IMG/VR virus record: IMGVR_UViG_3300024999_000106
Coordinates: 1 to 62,463 of that record
Direction: 5' to 3' (one strand)
Length of the DNA: 62,463 bases
DNA from: a virus
The notes under the pieces were generated by a model. That model was not told the origin of the DNA. It searched no databases and worked only from the letters and a program-made list of their open reading frames with translations. Of the stretch, positions 22,937 through 32,617 are shown piece by piece; within the stretch, counting starts at the first letter, position 1, and each line of letters opens with the position of its first letter. Position numbers and translations under genes: made by a program.

Positions 22937-24085
22937 ATGAGTAGTATTACGCCAGAGGAATATTATGTTAAATTACCTAATGATTTTTATGATAATCTAA
23001 GTATTTCTAATGAAGAGATGACCATATTAATATTATTGTATAGAAATTACCAACAATATAAAAACCTTGGATTATGCTCTATTCAAATAATATGTGATCT
23101 CATGAGAATCAACGTATCAAATAATAGAAAATTAATTTCAACTATTAAAGATACAATAATAGAGTTAATGAATAAGGGTTACATAATAAAATTGTACAAT
23201 CTATATTGCAAAGATCATGATAATAATGGCAACAAATTATCTATTAATTCTATAATTAAAGATAAGGATTCTACATTTTATGTTGAATTAATACCACCTC
23301 CTGAGAATGGTTATTTCAAAATATTTGATGAAGAAATTAATTACATATTTGAAGAATTAGCATCTAAAAATCTAAATAAGTTTAATATTATCAGATATTT
23401 TATCGCTTGCAGAAGAGTTTCTAGTAATGAGAGCAACTTTGGGTATTTAACTCAAGGAAAATTAAAAAAGTTAGTTAATGATTCAAGAACCATTCAGAGA
23501 TACAATAAGATATTGCAAAATGATTTGCATTTGATTAGATTTAATAATAGTTATTTAACTCCTGACAAAAATTATTGTACTACATACATAGGACATTGGG
23601 ATGATGAAGCAAACTTTAATAGACAGTTGGAAACAGAAATTATTGGTAAGGGATTAATATATACTGATAAAACTCAATCTAATGAAAGAAGGAGTGTTCA
23701 ACAAAAGATAAATAATATAGATAATTTAACATTAGAAGAATTGGAGGAATTGATAAAAAAGAAAAAGGAATTAGAGTATAAAATGGTTGTTAAAGAGGAA
23801 AGTAAAGATAATAAGGTTGATATCAAAGGGAAAGGACTTCAAAATAAGAAACATAAGCCATTACTTATACCAAAAATATATAATAAAGATAATGAAGAAC
23901 CTGATATATTTGAAGATTTATTTGGTGATGAGGAAGAAAATGATTATTGGGATATGAGTAATCTAACAATTGAAGAACAAAAAGCATTACAGGAAATAGA
24001 AGACTTAAATTGCTCACAAATACCTTTAGATGTATTACAAATGATTGAGAATGAATTGAATGAAATAAAAGAGGATGAAGAATAA
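22937..24085 (+). CDS. Replication-initiator-like winged-helix protein
   Basis: Protein of 382 residues. Residues 10-80 (KLPNDFYDNLSISNEEM ... LCSIQIICDLMRINVSNNRKLISTI) look like the N-terminal winged helix of phage and plasmid replication initiators. A second helix-rich DNA-binding segment spans about 115-220. From residue 245 on the protein is highly charged and acidic, as in DnaD-like adaptors. Position directly after iteron-like repeats supports a role in origin recognition or helicase loading. No nicking or primase motif is seen. Confidence 0.6.
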   Translation: MSSITPEEYYVKLPNDFYDNLSISNEEMTILILLYRNYQQYKNLGLCSIQIICDLMRINVSNNRKLISTIKDTIIELMNKGYIIKLYNLYCKDHDNNGNKLSINSIIKDKDSTFYVELIPPPENGYFKIFDEEINYIFEELASKNLNKFNIIRYFIACRRVSSNESNFGYLTQGKLKKLVNDSRTIQRYNKILQNDLHLIRFNNSYLTPDKNYCTTYIGHWDDEANFNRQLETEIIGKGLIYTDKTQSNERRSVQQKINNIDNLTLEELEELIKKKKELEYKMVVKEESKDNKVDIKGKGLQNKKHKPLLIPKIYNKDNEEPDIFEDLFGDEEENDYWDMSNLTIEEQKALQEIEDLNCSQIPLDVLQMIENELNEIKEDEE

Positions 24086-24861
24086 TGAGTAGTAATTATA
24101 TTTATAAAATGTTTGATAAGAATAATGAAATTATATACATAGGTAAGACAATTGATATTGATCAACGTATAAGGCAACATTCGTTAGATAAAGATTGGTT
24201 TAAAACAGTTAGTAAAATATATTATGCGGAGTGCTTAAATAAAACTGATATGGATATTTATGAAATATATTATATAAATAAATTAAAACCATTACATAAT
24301 AAACAATTAGTAAATGGTGTTGGGTTTAGTATATTATTGGACGAACTTGATTTTATTGAGTACAAAAAAATAATAAAACAAAAATCAAATGTTAAACAAA
24401 ATAATTACGGTAATACTTATTGCTATAATGTAGGAGAAAATTTTATAGAAAGTGATAATATTTTAAAATTTTACAAAAATAATCCCGTATTATCTAAAGA
24501 GTGGGAAGAATTATTAAAAGAAAAACAATTTTTAAGAGGAAAATACCATCCTTGTACTTTTGATCGTATTGAAATTAATAAAGGATTATTAATTTTTATT
24601 CCATTTGATAAAATGGGAATGTATGATATATCATTTGAACGTTTTATTAAGGATATATCTAATAAAAATATGCTATCATTAAAATATCTTCCGCGTGATA
24701 TTGTTGATTATATAAATTATGATTTGATTGATCAAATGTCTAAAATTAAAGTAACAAACATGTTGAAAATCGATATAGAAGAAGATTGGTTTCTTGGTGA
24801 AAAATCAAAATGTGTACATAGTATAAACAATGTAGTTGTTGATGTATTTTATAAAATATAA
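24085..24861 (+). CDS. GIY-YIG endonuclease
   Basis: The N-terminal domain begins NYIYKMFDKNNEIIYIGKT: Y5-Y7 and YIG at 18-20, followed by DQRIRQHS with the catalytic arginine. The remaining 160 residues are not recognised and likely bind DNA. Its ATG shares a base with the stop of the initiator-like gene (TAATG), so it is translationally coupled to it. Probable free-standing homing endonuclease. Confidence 0.75.
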   Translation: MSSNYIYKMFDKNNEIIYIGKTIDIDQRIRQHSLDKDWFKTVSKIYYAECLNKTDMDIYEIYYINKLKPLHNKQLVNGVGFSILLDELDFIEYKKIIKQKSNVKQNNYGNTYCYNVGENFIESDNILKFYKNNPVLSKEWEELLKEKQFLRGKYHPCTFDRIEINKGLLIFIPFDKMGMYDISFERFIKDISNKNMLSLKYLPRDIVDYINYDLIDQMSKIKVTNMLKIDIEEDWFLGEKSKCVHSINNVVVDVFYKI

Positions 24862-24908
24862 ATCATTATTTATTATATAATCAATAAAATAAAAAGGAGA
24901 AAACAATA

Positions 24909-26537
24909 ATGGCATATGAATTAAGACCATATCAATTAGAATCAGTAGAAGCAGTTAAAAATCTACAACCAAATTTTAATGGTATATTATCATTGAGCAC
25001 AGGTACAGGTAAGACGGTAATAATGGCATCAATTGCAAATGAAGTAAAAACTCGTTGTTTGATTGTTGTTCAATCTAAGGAACTTCGTGATCAGACAAAG
25101 GAGAAACTTCATAATACAAATCCTAATTTAGACGTTGGATTAGTTCAAGCATCATTAAATCAAATATCCAATAAGGTGGTTATAGCTACTAGACAGTCAC
25201 TCAGTAGTGCCAAATCAACTAGATTAGAAAGAATGTCAGAATATGGTGATTTTGAATTGGTTTTCTTTGATGAATGTCATGTGGCAATTGGACAAATTAA
25301 AAAGATACTAGATAAACTTAATCCTAATATAAAAGTTATTGGTCTCAGTGCTACACCAATAGCCCAAGATATGAAAAAAGTTTTTCATAGATAATTCCAT
25401 GAAAAGGGTTTATTGGAAATGATTAATAGTAAATATCTTTGCGAACCTAAAGCAATTTATGTGTATTCAGATGTTGATTTGTCCAATGTAAAAACAGTAG
25501 CAGGTGAATTTAACCAAAGACAACTAGAAGACGCAGTAAACACTGAAAATAGAAATGATATAATCACAGATGCTTATATTAAATATGCTTCTGATAGGAA
25601 ATCAACAATTGTATTTGCATCAGGTGTTGCTCATGCAAGAGATATTTGTCAAAATTTTAAAGATAAAAATATTGTTTGTGATTATATTGATTCTACAATT
25701 GAGGACACTCAAAGAGAATTGGTGATTAGTAATTTTAAATCAGGTAAACTTCCTGTGATTGTAAATGTAGGTGTGCTAACTACGGGCTTTGATTTTGAAC
25801 CAACTGACTGTATACTGATGTGTCGGCCAACAAAATCTAAAATACTCTATACTCAAATAATTGGTCGTGGACTCAGAACATCAGAAGGAAAATCTAACTG
25901 TCTAATAATTGATGTTGTCGATATTGTACGTAAACATGACTTAATGACAATGACTGATATTTTTGGTGTAGAAATTAAAGATCAAGAAACATTAACTGAA
26001 GCAATAGAACATGAAGAAAAAAATAAGGCAGAGAAATTAGAAAGAGAAGAATTAGCAAAACAAAAAGAAATTGAGAGATTAGCATTAATTGCAGAAGAGT
26101 TGAAACTATTCAAAATAAATATGAGTGAATATTTTGCTGAAAGTTATTATGATTGGTATAAATGTGATAGAGATACATTCGCACTATCTATAAACTCTGA
26201 TTTACATCATGTAATTTATAAGAATCTACAAGAGAATATATTTGAACTGTACATAGTAGACACCACAAATAAAGTTAATAGAAAAGAATATGTGTCTGAA
26301 GATGATAATTTAATAAATCTTATCGAAGAAGCAGAAAAATATGCTTCAAGAAAATATTCTACATTCCTAGACAGAAAAACAAAACAGTAATATAAACCTG
26401 CAACTCAGAAACAATTAGAATGGCTAAAATCTCAATGGTGGGTGAATGGTAAGGTATTGAGAACTAAGTTTGATGTTCATACTGTTGTAAAAGCAAATAA
26501 GATTAGTTGGATATTGAAAAGAAGAAATAATATATAA
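24909..26537 (+). pseudogene. SF2 (DECH) helicase interrupted by two in-frame TAA codons
   Basis: One continuous reading frame of 543 codons contains TAA at 25392-25394 and 26388-26390. Part 1 has motif I STGTGKT, motif II DECH and motif III SATP; part 2 carries VFASG, TGFD and motif VI QIIGRGLR; part 3 is a C-terminal tail, PATQKQLEWLKS. The three parts together make a complete UvsW/RadD-like helicase. Each TAA is followed by T and could arise from a single CAA or TAT change. Possibilities are nonsense mutation, stop readthrough or sequence error. Part 2 has no good ribosome binding site of its own. Confidence 0.75.
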
Positions 26538-26562
26538 TATAGTATAGAAGGAGATAAATAGA

Positions 26563-27972
26563 ATGATAAAGAAAGTATTTTTAGGAGATTTGCCAAAGAA
26601 ATTAGGAGTTGGTGCTAATGCAAATAAAGAATGTATAGATTGGAATAAAAGTGTTGGATATAAAGTTAAGTTTATTTACGATGACATTGAAGACTATGTA
26701 GAAATAGTTAATCAATATAAAAAATTGGGTCAGAACTATTTAGAGATTAAATATAATGATAGAATTGTACATATAAGTGCATATGGGTTTTCTAAATGTT
26801 CCATAGGTAATGTATTAAATAAATATGTCACTAGCTATAAATATAATATCAATAGTGTAATTAATTTAAAATTTAGTGATATACAAATATTAGAACAAAT
26901 TAAAATACCTCGTAAAAATGATGAGTTAAAAGGATATAAGTATAAATGTTTAAATTGTGGTAATGAAGATGTTATGAGTGAGAATCACTTAGATAGAGGC
27001 AGAGGTTGTAATGTATGTTGCGTTCCTTCAAAAAAGATTTTAATTGGATATAACGACTTATGGGCAACTCATCCTCATATAGCAAAACTACTTAAAGACA
27101 CACAAGAAGGATATGAAATTACTCAAGGAAGTGATAAGTACAAAACATATATTTGTCCAGATTGTGACTATGAAAAATCTTATATTGCTCATAATTTAAT
27201 TGTTTTTGGTTTTAGTTGTCCAAGGTGTGGGGATAAAATATCTTTTGGTAACAAGGTTGGATTTAGTTTGTTAGAGCAGTTAGGGGTTGATTTTATACCT
27301 GAATACAGTTTTCATGATTATAGATTTGATTTTTATTTTGAATTTAAAAATGTAAAATATAATTTAGAAATGGATGGTCGTCTTGGACATGGAAATACTA
27401 ATACATTAACTAAACAATCTGCACAAGAAACAAAAGAATATGATGAAATAAGAGATCGTTTTTCAAATAAGTATGAAATAGAAGTAATAAGAATTGATTG
27501 CTTGAAAAGTAATTTAAATTTTATAAAGGAAAATATTATGCAGAGCAAATTAAAGGACTTATTCGACTTATCAATTATAGATTGGAGTAAATGTGAAGAG
27601 TATGTTAATAAAGTTCTAATTAAAACAGCTTGTGATCATTGGAATAGTGGTATAAAAAATAGCCCAAAGATAGCAAAAGTAATGGGTTTAGCTAATACTA
27701 CAGTTGTTTCCTATCTTAATAGGGGCGTAGAATTAGGACTTTGTGATTATAATAAAAATAGAAGAAAGATAATTCAATTATCTAAAGACAATAGTTTTAT
27801 AAAAGAATGGGATGGTATTGCACAAACTGAAAGAGAATTAGATATTAATAATATTAGTTATTGTTGCTGGAAACATAATAATGATAAAACAGCAGGTGGT
27901 TTCAAGTGGATGTACAAAGAAGATTATGATCTATTACATACTACATCTAACCCACAACCCATACAAAACTAA
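26563..27972 (+). CDS. Zinc-ribbon / Vsr-like homing endonuclease with NUMOD1
   Basis: Protein of 469 residues. Two zinc ribbons (CLNC...CNVC near residues 129-153; CPDC...CPRC near 199-222), then a restriction-endonuclease-like core with FDFYFEF and NLEMDGRLGHG, where the acidic pair would bind metal. A helix-turn-helix follows (SPKIAKVMGLANTTVVSYL) and the last 60 residues (FIKEWDGIAQTERELDIN ... CCWKHN) match NUMOD1. The layout is that of I-Bth0305I-type (EDxHD) homing nucleases. It sits just after the broken helicase. Starts after AAGGAG. Confidence 0.7.
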   Translation: MIKKVFLGDLPKKLGVGANANKECIDWNKSVGYKVKFIYDDIEDYVEIVNQYKKLGQNYLEIKYNDRIVHISAYGFSKCSIGNVLNKYVTSYKYNINSVINLKFSDIQILEQIKIPRKNDELKGYKYKCLNCGNEDVMSENHLDRGRGCNVCCVPSKKILIGYNDLWATHPHIAKLLKDTQEGYEITQGSDKYKTYICPDCDYEKSYIAHNLIVFGFSCPRCGDKISFGNKVGFSLLEQLGVDFIPEYSFHDYRFDFYFEFKNVKYNLEMDGRLGHGNTNTLTKQSAQETKEYDEIRDRFSNKYEIEVIRIDCLKSNLNFIKENIMQSKLKDLFDLSIIDWSKCEEYVNKVLIKTACDHWNSGIKNSPKIAKVMGLANTTVVSYLNRGVELGLCDYNKNRRKIIQLSKDNSFIKEWDGIAQTERELDINNISYCCWKHNNDKTAGGFKWMYKEDYDLLHTTSNPQPIQN

Positions 27973-27985
27973 TAAATAATTAAAC

Positions 27986-28014
27986 TTGCATTATTACCAC
28001 CAATATGCTATAAT
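27986..28014 (+). promoter_or_regulatory. Promoter with extended -10
   Basis: TTGCAT (27986-27991), 17-nt spacer, TGC then TATAAT (28009-28014). Upstream of the small membrane protein gene. Confidence 0.75.
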
Positions 28015-28024
28015 CATCTTAGAG

Positions 28025-28070
28025 GTAGGAGGGGTACATTTTACATATCAATAAAAATCATCCCTCCTAC
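28025..28070 (+). promoter_or_regulatory. Leader hairpin with SD-like and anti-SD-like arms
   Basis: GTAGGAGGG (28025-28033) pairs perfectly with CCCTCCTAC (28062-28070). It begins about 10 nt after the promoter -10, so it opens the transcript. The right arm could also pair with the true ribosome binding site AGAGGTG of the next gene, giving a simple translational switch. Confidence 0.5.
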
Positions 28071-28103
28071 TATACCCTATATAGAAAAGAGGTGAAAATA
28101 TAA

Positions 28104-28310
28104 ATGGAATACATAGTCATAGATAATCTTGTGAAAGTAACTATTGGACTGTCCTTAATTGTAACCAGTGGTGTTTTATTAATTACTATATTAAAAATAT
28201 GGGAGAAAGCATTTGATCTAGGTTTGCAAATGTTTAATATGAAAAAGGAATTTTTTGATTTTATTATTAAGAAGTATCGTGCTAAGAATGTAAAAATGAA
28301 GATGGAATAG
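28104..28310 (+). CDS. Single-span membrane protein (68 aa)
   Basis: Residues about 10-30 (VKVTIGLSLIVTSGVLLITIL) are hydrophobic and form one membrane helix; the rest is basic and helical (KKYRAKNVKMKME), so the C-terminus probably faces the cytoplasm. AGAGGTG precedes the ATG. Holin or superinfection-exclusion roles are possible but unsupported. Confidence 0.65.
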   Translation: MEYIVIDNLVKVTIGLSLIVTSGVLLITILKIWEKAFDLGLQMFNMKKEFFDFIIKKYRAKNVKMKME

Positions 28311-28345
28311 CATACAAAACACAAAACTAAAATATAATTTATTAT

Positions 28346-28374
28346 TTGCACAAATACTATATCCATGATATAAT
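28346..28374 (+). promoter_or_regulatory. Promoter
   Basis: TTGCAC (28346-28351), 17 nt, TATAAT (28369-28374); for the 111-residue gene. Confidence 0.7.
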
Positions 28375-28405
28375 AATTACATAGAGAGGAGGTGGATATA
28401 AAAAT

Positions 28406-28741
28406 ATGTTTCATAAAAACCACATCAACAGCAACTTTGAAAATCTCCCAGAAGTAAAAGAACTAATTAAAGTATTTAAAAGCAATAACTACGCATTATG
28501 GGATTGTAGCAATAATGGCCTAAGAATGCAAAAACATTTCACAGAAATTCATTTGATTCCAGAAGATAATAGATTAAGATTATGTATTCATGATGATGGA
28601 ATGGGAGAAGAAATGACAAACGTAGCATGGAATTTAGGTAAAGAAATTGTACTTAAACATGGATATAAGCAAGGTGTAAATATTCTAGATGGAAATAATG
28701 GATTTATTGAGCATGAAAGTGAATTTTATAAGGGATTGTAG
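28406..28741 (+). CDS. Hypothetical protein (111 aa)
   Basis: Starts MFHKNHINSNFENLPEV after GAGGAGGTGG. Pattern of helix, beta hairpins (TEIHLIPEDNRLRLCIHDDG) and a C-terminal helix-strand. No family recognised. Own promoter at 28346-28374. Confidence 0.65.
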   Translation: MFHKNHINSNFENLPEVKELIKVFKSNNYALWDCSNNGLRMQKHFTEIHLIPEDNRLRLCIHDDGMGEEMTNVAWNLGKEIVLKHGYKQGVNILDGNNGFIEHESEFYKGL

Positions 28742-29052
28742 ATGTGATTTGTGATTATTATGGTATTTAATATATGAAAGGATGTGAGAAAGAGTTTTTA
28801 AATACATAGCAGTTTATTATGTTGAATAGTAATTGAATTTGTACGATAAGTTTTATACATAAGGAAAACTAAAAAATAATTAAAACAACTCCATATTTCA
28901 ATTCTAAGCGTTTTAAATCTAATACCCTAACACTTATACTATAAATATATTCAAACATCTTAGAAGTGCCTTCTCGTGTCTTAGAATTGATTTTAATCAA
29001 TTGATACATAAACATTAATAAAATAATTTAAAATAAGAAAGAGGTAAATAAA
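28742..29052. other. 311-nt gap with large inverted repeat and dispersed motif
   Basis: CAATTCTAAG (28899-28908) and CTTAGAATTG (28980-28989) are perfect 10-bp arms around 71 nt. Inside is CTTAGAAGTGCCTT (28959-28972), which on the minus strand reads GGCACTTCTAAGATGTTT, one of the best copies of the dispersed intergenic motif. No gene is seen. Confidence 0.6.
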
Positions 29053-29445
29053 ATGAAAACTATATACCTAAATGGTAAACTTATTCTCGATGAAACAAAT
29101 ACATCAAAAATGAATTACATAATCAAAGATTCAATAACAAATGTGGAAACATCAATAACCAATATTCTAGAAGAAATATTTAATAGAGATGTATCAGTTA
29201 GTAAATTAATAAGAGTAATTGGCAGAGTATATGATAGCCAAATTTCATTTAATGGTATGGGTAATTTACATATGTGCAGAGATAAATCACATAATATTGA
29301 AGGATATTGTATTGGAAGGATGCAGTTAGAAAATCGTTTATTTGAAAATATTGGGGAGGACTTGGAATTCTTATTGGAAGATTACACTAGTTTTGAAATT
29401 GTGGAGGAATTAATGGGTAATGACAAAGCAAAAAGTATTTCATAA
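29053..29445 (+). CDS. Hypothetical protein (130 aa)
   Basis: Starts MKTIYLNGKLILDETNTS after GAAAGAGG. Strand-rich N-terminus, long helix, then a strand pair and acidic helix (DLEFLLEDYTSFEIVEEL). No domain recognised. Its 3' end overlaps the next frame. Confidence 0.65.
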   Translation: MKTIYLNGKLILDETNTSKMNYIIKDSITNVETSITNILEEIFNRDVSVSKLIRVIGRVYDSQISFNGMGNLHMCRDKSHNIEGYCIGRMQLENRLFENIGEDLEFLLEDYTSFEIVEELMGNDKAKSIS

Positions 29446-29617
29446 GGAGGCAGAGGATAATAATGATTTAGATTATATTAGTGAAAACTGTAATAATTGT
29501 AAAGAAGAATTAATTAGAGTTGAAGATATTTTTGTTGGAGAAAATAATAATTATTATTGTGAAGATTGTGCTAAGTATAATAATATTAGGGTAGTGGAAT
29601 GTAAGGAAATATATTAG
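29420..29617 (+). CDS. Zinc-ribbon protein (about 65 aa)
   Basis: ENCNNCKEEL and YYCEDC form a four-cysteine zinc ribbon of LIM/B-box spacing. The frame opens at ATG 29420 inside the previous gene, but the only strong ribosome binding site (AAGGAGG, 29442-29448) lies downstream of that ATG and no in-frame ATG, GTG or TTG follows it. The true start is therefore uncertain. Confidence 0.5.
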   Translation: MTKQKVFHKEAEDNNDLDYISENCNNCKEELIRVEDIFVGENNNYYCEDCAKYNNIRVVECKEIY

Positions 29618-29631
29618 AAAGGAATATAATA

Positions 29632-29757
29632 ATGAAATTTATTTACTATATAATACATACTTTTACAGGTTGTGATAATAAAGATTTAGATTGGTTTAAA
29701 ACTCATAAGGGAACTTGTAGGAAGTGTGGTAGAGTTTATTTTGGTTGGAATAGTTAG
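29632..29757 (+). CDS. Small zinc-finger protein (41 aa)
   Basis: Starts MKFIYYIIHTFTGCDNKD after AAAGG. Cys14, His25, Cys29 and Cys32 (CRKCGRVYFGW) give a compact four-ligand metal site. Tiny proteins of this type are common in phages; function unknown. Confidence 0.6.
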   Translation: MKFIYYIIHTFTGCDNKDLDWFKTHKGTCRKCGRVYFGWNS

Positions 29758-29780
29758 AAGTAATAAATTGAAAGGGGTTA

Positions 29781-30365
29781 ATGATGGAAAATAAAGTAAT
29801 AAATTCCGCAGAGAGAGAGAGAGAGTAAAGGTAAATATAATATAATTTATGCAGATCCACCTTGGAGCTATAAAGACAAAGCACTTGCGGGCAATAGGGG
29901 GCAGGTTGCAAATATGATGTAATGGATTCTAAAGATATTGTAAATCTGCCTATAAAAGAATTGTCAGCAGATGATTGTGTTTTGTTTATGTGGGTGACAA
30001 TGCCAAAACTTAATGAATGTTTTGATGTAATTAAAGCATGGGGATTTGAATATAAGACTTGTGCATTTACGTGGGTAAAGAAAAATAAAAAAGCTGATAG
30101 TTGGTTTTGGGGAATGGGTAGATGGACTAGGGCAAATGCTGAAATTTGTTTATTGGCAACAAGAGGTAAACCAAAAAGAATGTCGGCTAGTGTTCATTCA
30201 GTAATAGATGAAAGGATAGAGCAACATAGTAAGAAGCCAGATATTGTGAGAGATAAGATAATTGAATTATGTGGAGATTTACCAAGAGTGGAATTGTTCG
30301 CTAGACAAAAGGCAGAAGGATGGTCTTCATGGGGAAATGAAATTGAATCAGATATACATATATAA
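29781..30365 (+). pseudogene. MT-A70 adenine methyltransferase, off-frame at (AG)8 and G5
   Basis: AAAGGGG and ATG (29781) open a frame that reaches an (AG)8 tract (29810-29825) and stops at TAA 29826. The core KYNIIYADPPWSYKDKALAGN, split here as KYNIIYADPPW with catalytic DPPW, is in another frame, and after GNRG the G5 tract (29897-29901) shifts again into the frame that runs to 30365 (MWVTMPKLNECF, WFWGMGRWTRANAE, HSKKP). One extra AG and one extra G would restore a full MT-A70 enzyme of about 195 residues. Both lesions fall exactly on simple repeats, as in phase-variable methyltransferases; homopolymer sequencing error is the rival explanation. Confidence 0.8.
29810..29825 (+). repeat. 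(AG)8 microsatellite in methyltransferase 5' end
   Basis: Eight AG units lie about 10 codons after the ATG. With eight units the frame is off; nine units (or six) would connect the ATG to the catalytic core. Confidence 0.85.
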
Positions 30366-30401
30366 CAGTTTGTAATAAATAATAAAGGAGTGTAACAATC
30401 G

Positions 30402-31103
30402 ATGGTGGAAGATATGGTAAATCAAATTTTCGGAAGGTTAACTGTGTTACAAAGAGTTGAAAATAAAATATATAAAAATTCACAACACTCACAATGGTTA
30501 TGTGAATGTTCTTGTGATAATAAAACTCAAATAAAAGTTACTAGAGATAGTTTAAAATCTAGTAATACAAAATCATGTGGTTGTTTACAAACAGAAATTC
30601 AGAGAGAACGTGCAATTAATCGCAATACTACACATGGGTATGGAAATTCACGAATATATAAGACCTTAAAAAATATGAAAAGAAGGTGCTATAATCCTAA
30701 ATGTGAAGCATATAAAGATTATGGAGGAAGAGGAATAATTGTTTGTGAAGAATGGTTGAACAACATTGAATCATTTTATAACTGGGCAATAAGTAATGGC
30801 TACGATGATAATCTCACAATTGAAAGAATTGATGTAAATGGTAATTATAGTCCAGAAAATTGTTGTTGGATACCGCAATCTAAACAAAACCTCAATCGTC
30901 GCAATAGTATAAATATCACTATTGATAATATTACAAAAAATTTAGTTGATTGGGCAAAAGAGTTTAATATAAATCAAAATACTATCAAGGGGAGATACCA
31001 ACAAGGAGTCCCAATAGAAGATTTATTTAAACCAATTAATAAAAGTAAAAGCCGAATAAAGACGAATATTTGTCAAACAGACGCTGTATTGGAAGTGGTT
31101 TAG
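30402..31103 (+). CDS. HNH-type homing endonuclease
   Basis: Protein of 233 residues with a cysteine-rich N-terminus (CECSC ... KSCGC) and the signature YGGRGIIVCEEW ... LTIERIDVNGNYSPENC ... QNLNRR typical of a large phage family annotated as HNH endonucleases. The C-terminal 50 residues contain a helix-turn-helix (LVDWAKEFNINQNTIKGRY). It sits between two methyltransferase genes; its stop abuts the first start-like segment of the D12 gene. AAGGAG precedes the ATG. Confidence 0.7.
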   Translation: MVEDMVNQIFGRLTVLQRVENKIYKNSQHSQWLCECSCDNKTQIKVTRDSLKSSNTKSCGCLQTEIQRERAINRNTTHGYGNSRIYKTLKNMKRRCYNPKCEAYKDYGGRGIIVCEEWLNNIESFYNWAISNGYDDNLTIERIDVNGNYSPENCCWIPQSKQNLNRRNSINITIDNITKNLVDWAKEFNINQNTIKGRYQQGVPIEDLFKPINKSKSRIKTNICQTDAVLEVV

Positions 31104-31184
31104 TTTGAGATACATGGGTGGTAAGTCGAAATTGTCTGGTCGAATATCAAGTTATATTAATAATATCATAGAGGAGGAATTAAT

Positions 31185-31952
<768 letters not shown>

Positions 31953-32075
31953 TACTACAAAAGGTGAGTTTTAAGGGATAATATAGTTTGAAAAACGTAG
32001 TATATAAGAGCATATGGAAGTATGAGTGAGATAATTATTAAGGTTTGCTACCAAATAGCAAGAAGGAGAAATAAT

Positions 32076-32516
32076 ATGATTGATAAAAACTTTATAATTA
32101 CAGAACTAGACTTAGATGAATTAGAAGTTGACTTACAAGAAAGAATAGAAGAATTTATTGAAGAAAAGTTAGGAGTATTAGCATCCAGACAAACAGAAGT
32201 ATCAGTTGAGTATCAAGAATATATGGATGAAGGTATGAGATGTTTTAAGGATGAAATGAGATGTGAATTGTTTGTAGAGGTTAAGTTTAATCAGTATAAA
32301 TATACACTTAAACCAGAGTATGGTGAACAAATAGAGAGCATTGGTGCTGTATTTGAGTATAAAGGGCAGAAACCATTCTATATTGATGGTAAATTTGTAA
32401 GTAGAAGTGTATTTGAGTGGACACAAGGTATGGTTAGTCAAAAGAGTGATGTAATTTATGGAGTAAAGAAGAATGAATTGTATGATATGATTCAGGATTT
32501 GATTATGGATTGTTAG
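32076..32516 (+). CDS. Hypothetical protein (146 aa)
   Basis: The ATG at 32076 (MIDKNFIITELDLDELEV) follows AAGGAG; 18 residues of the longer frame are discarded. Acidic helical N-terminus, then beta strands (YIDGKFVSRSVFEW) and a C-terminal helix. No family recognised. Confidence 0.65.
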   Translation: MIDKNFIITELDLDELEVDLQERIEEFIEEKLGVLASRQTEVSVEYQEYMDEGMRCFKDEMRCELFVEVKFNQYKYTLKPEYGEQIESIGAVFEYKGQKPFYIDGKFVSRSVFEWTQGMVSQKSDVIYGVKKNELYDMIQDLIMDC

Positions 32517-32540
32517 GATTTAGTAGGATAAATAATAAGT

Positions 32541-32560
32541 AGGGAGTGTAAAAACTCCCT
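32541..32560 (+). terminator. Hairpin, probable terminator
   Basis: AGGGAGT / ACTCCCT with a 6-nt loop, 24 nt after the 146-residue gene. The tail AACCTTAAATTAAT is only moderately T-rich. Confidence 0.5.
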
Positions 32561-32617
32561 AACCTTAAATTAATAAATAATTATTATAATAATAAAATAA
32601 ATAGGAGGAAATAATAA

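Noticed and set aside
24909-26537. TAA reassigned as a sense codon in this phage
   Set aside because: HU, the capsid gene and many others end at TAA at the expected family length, often followed by terminators, so general reassignment does not fit.
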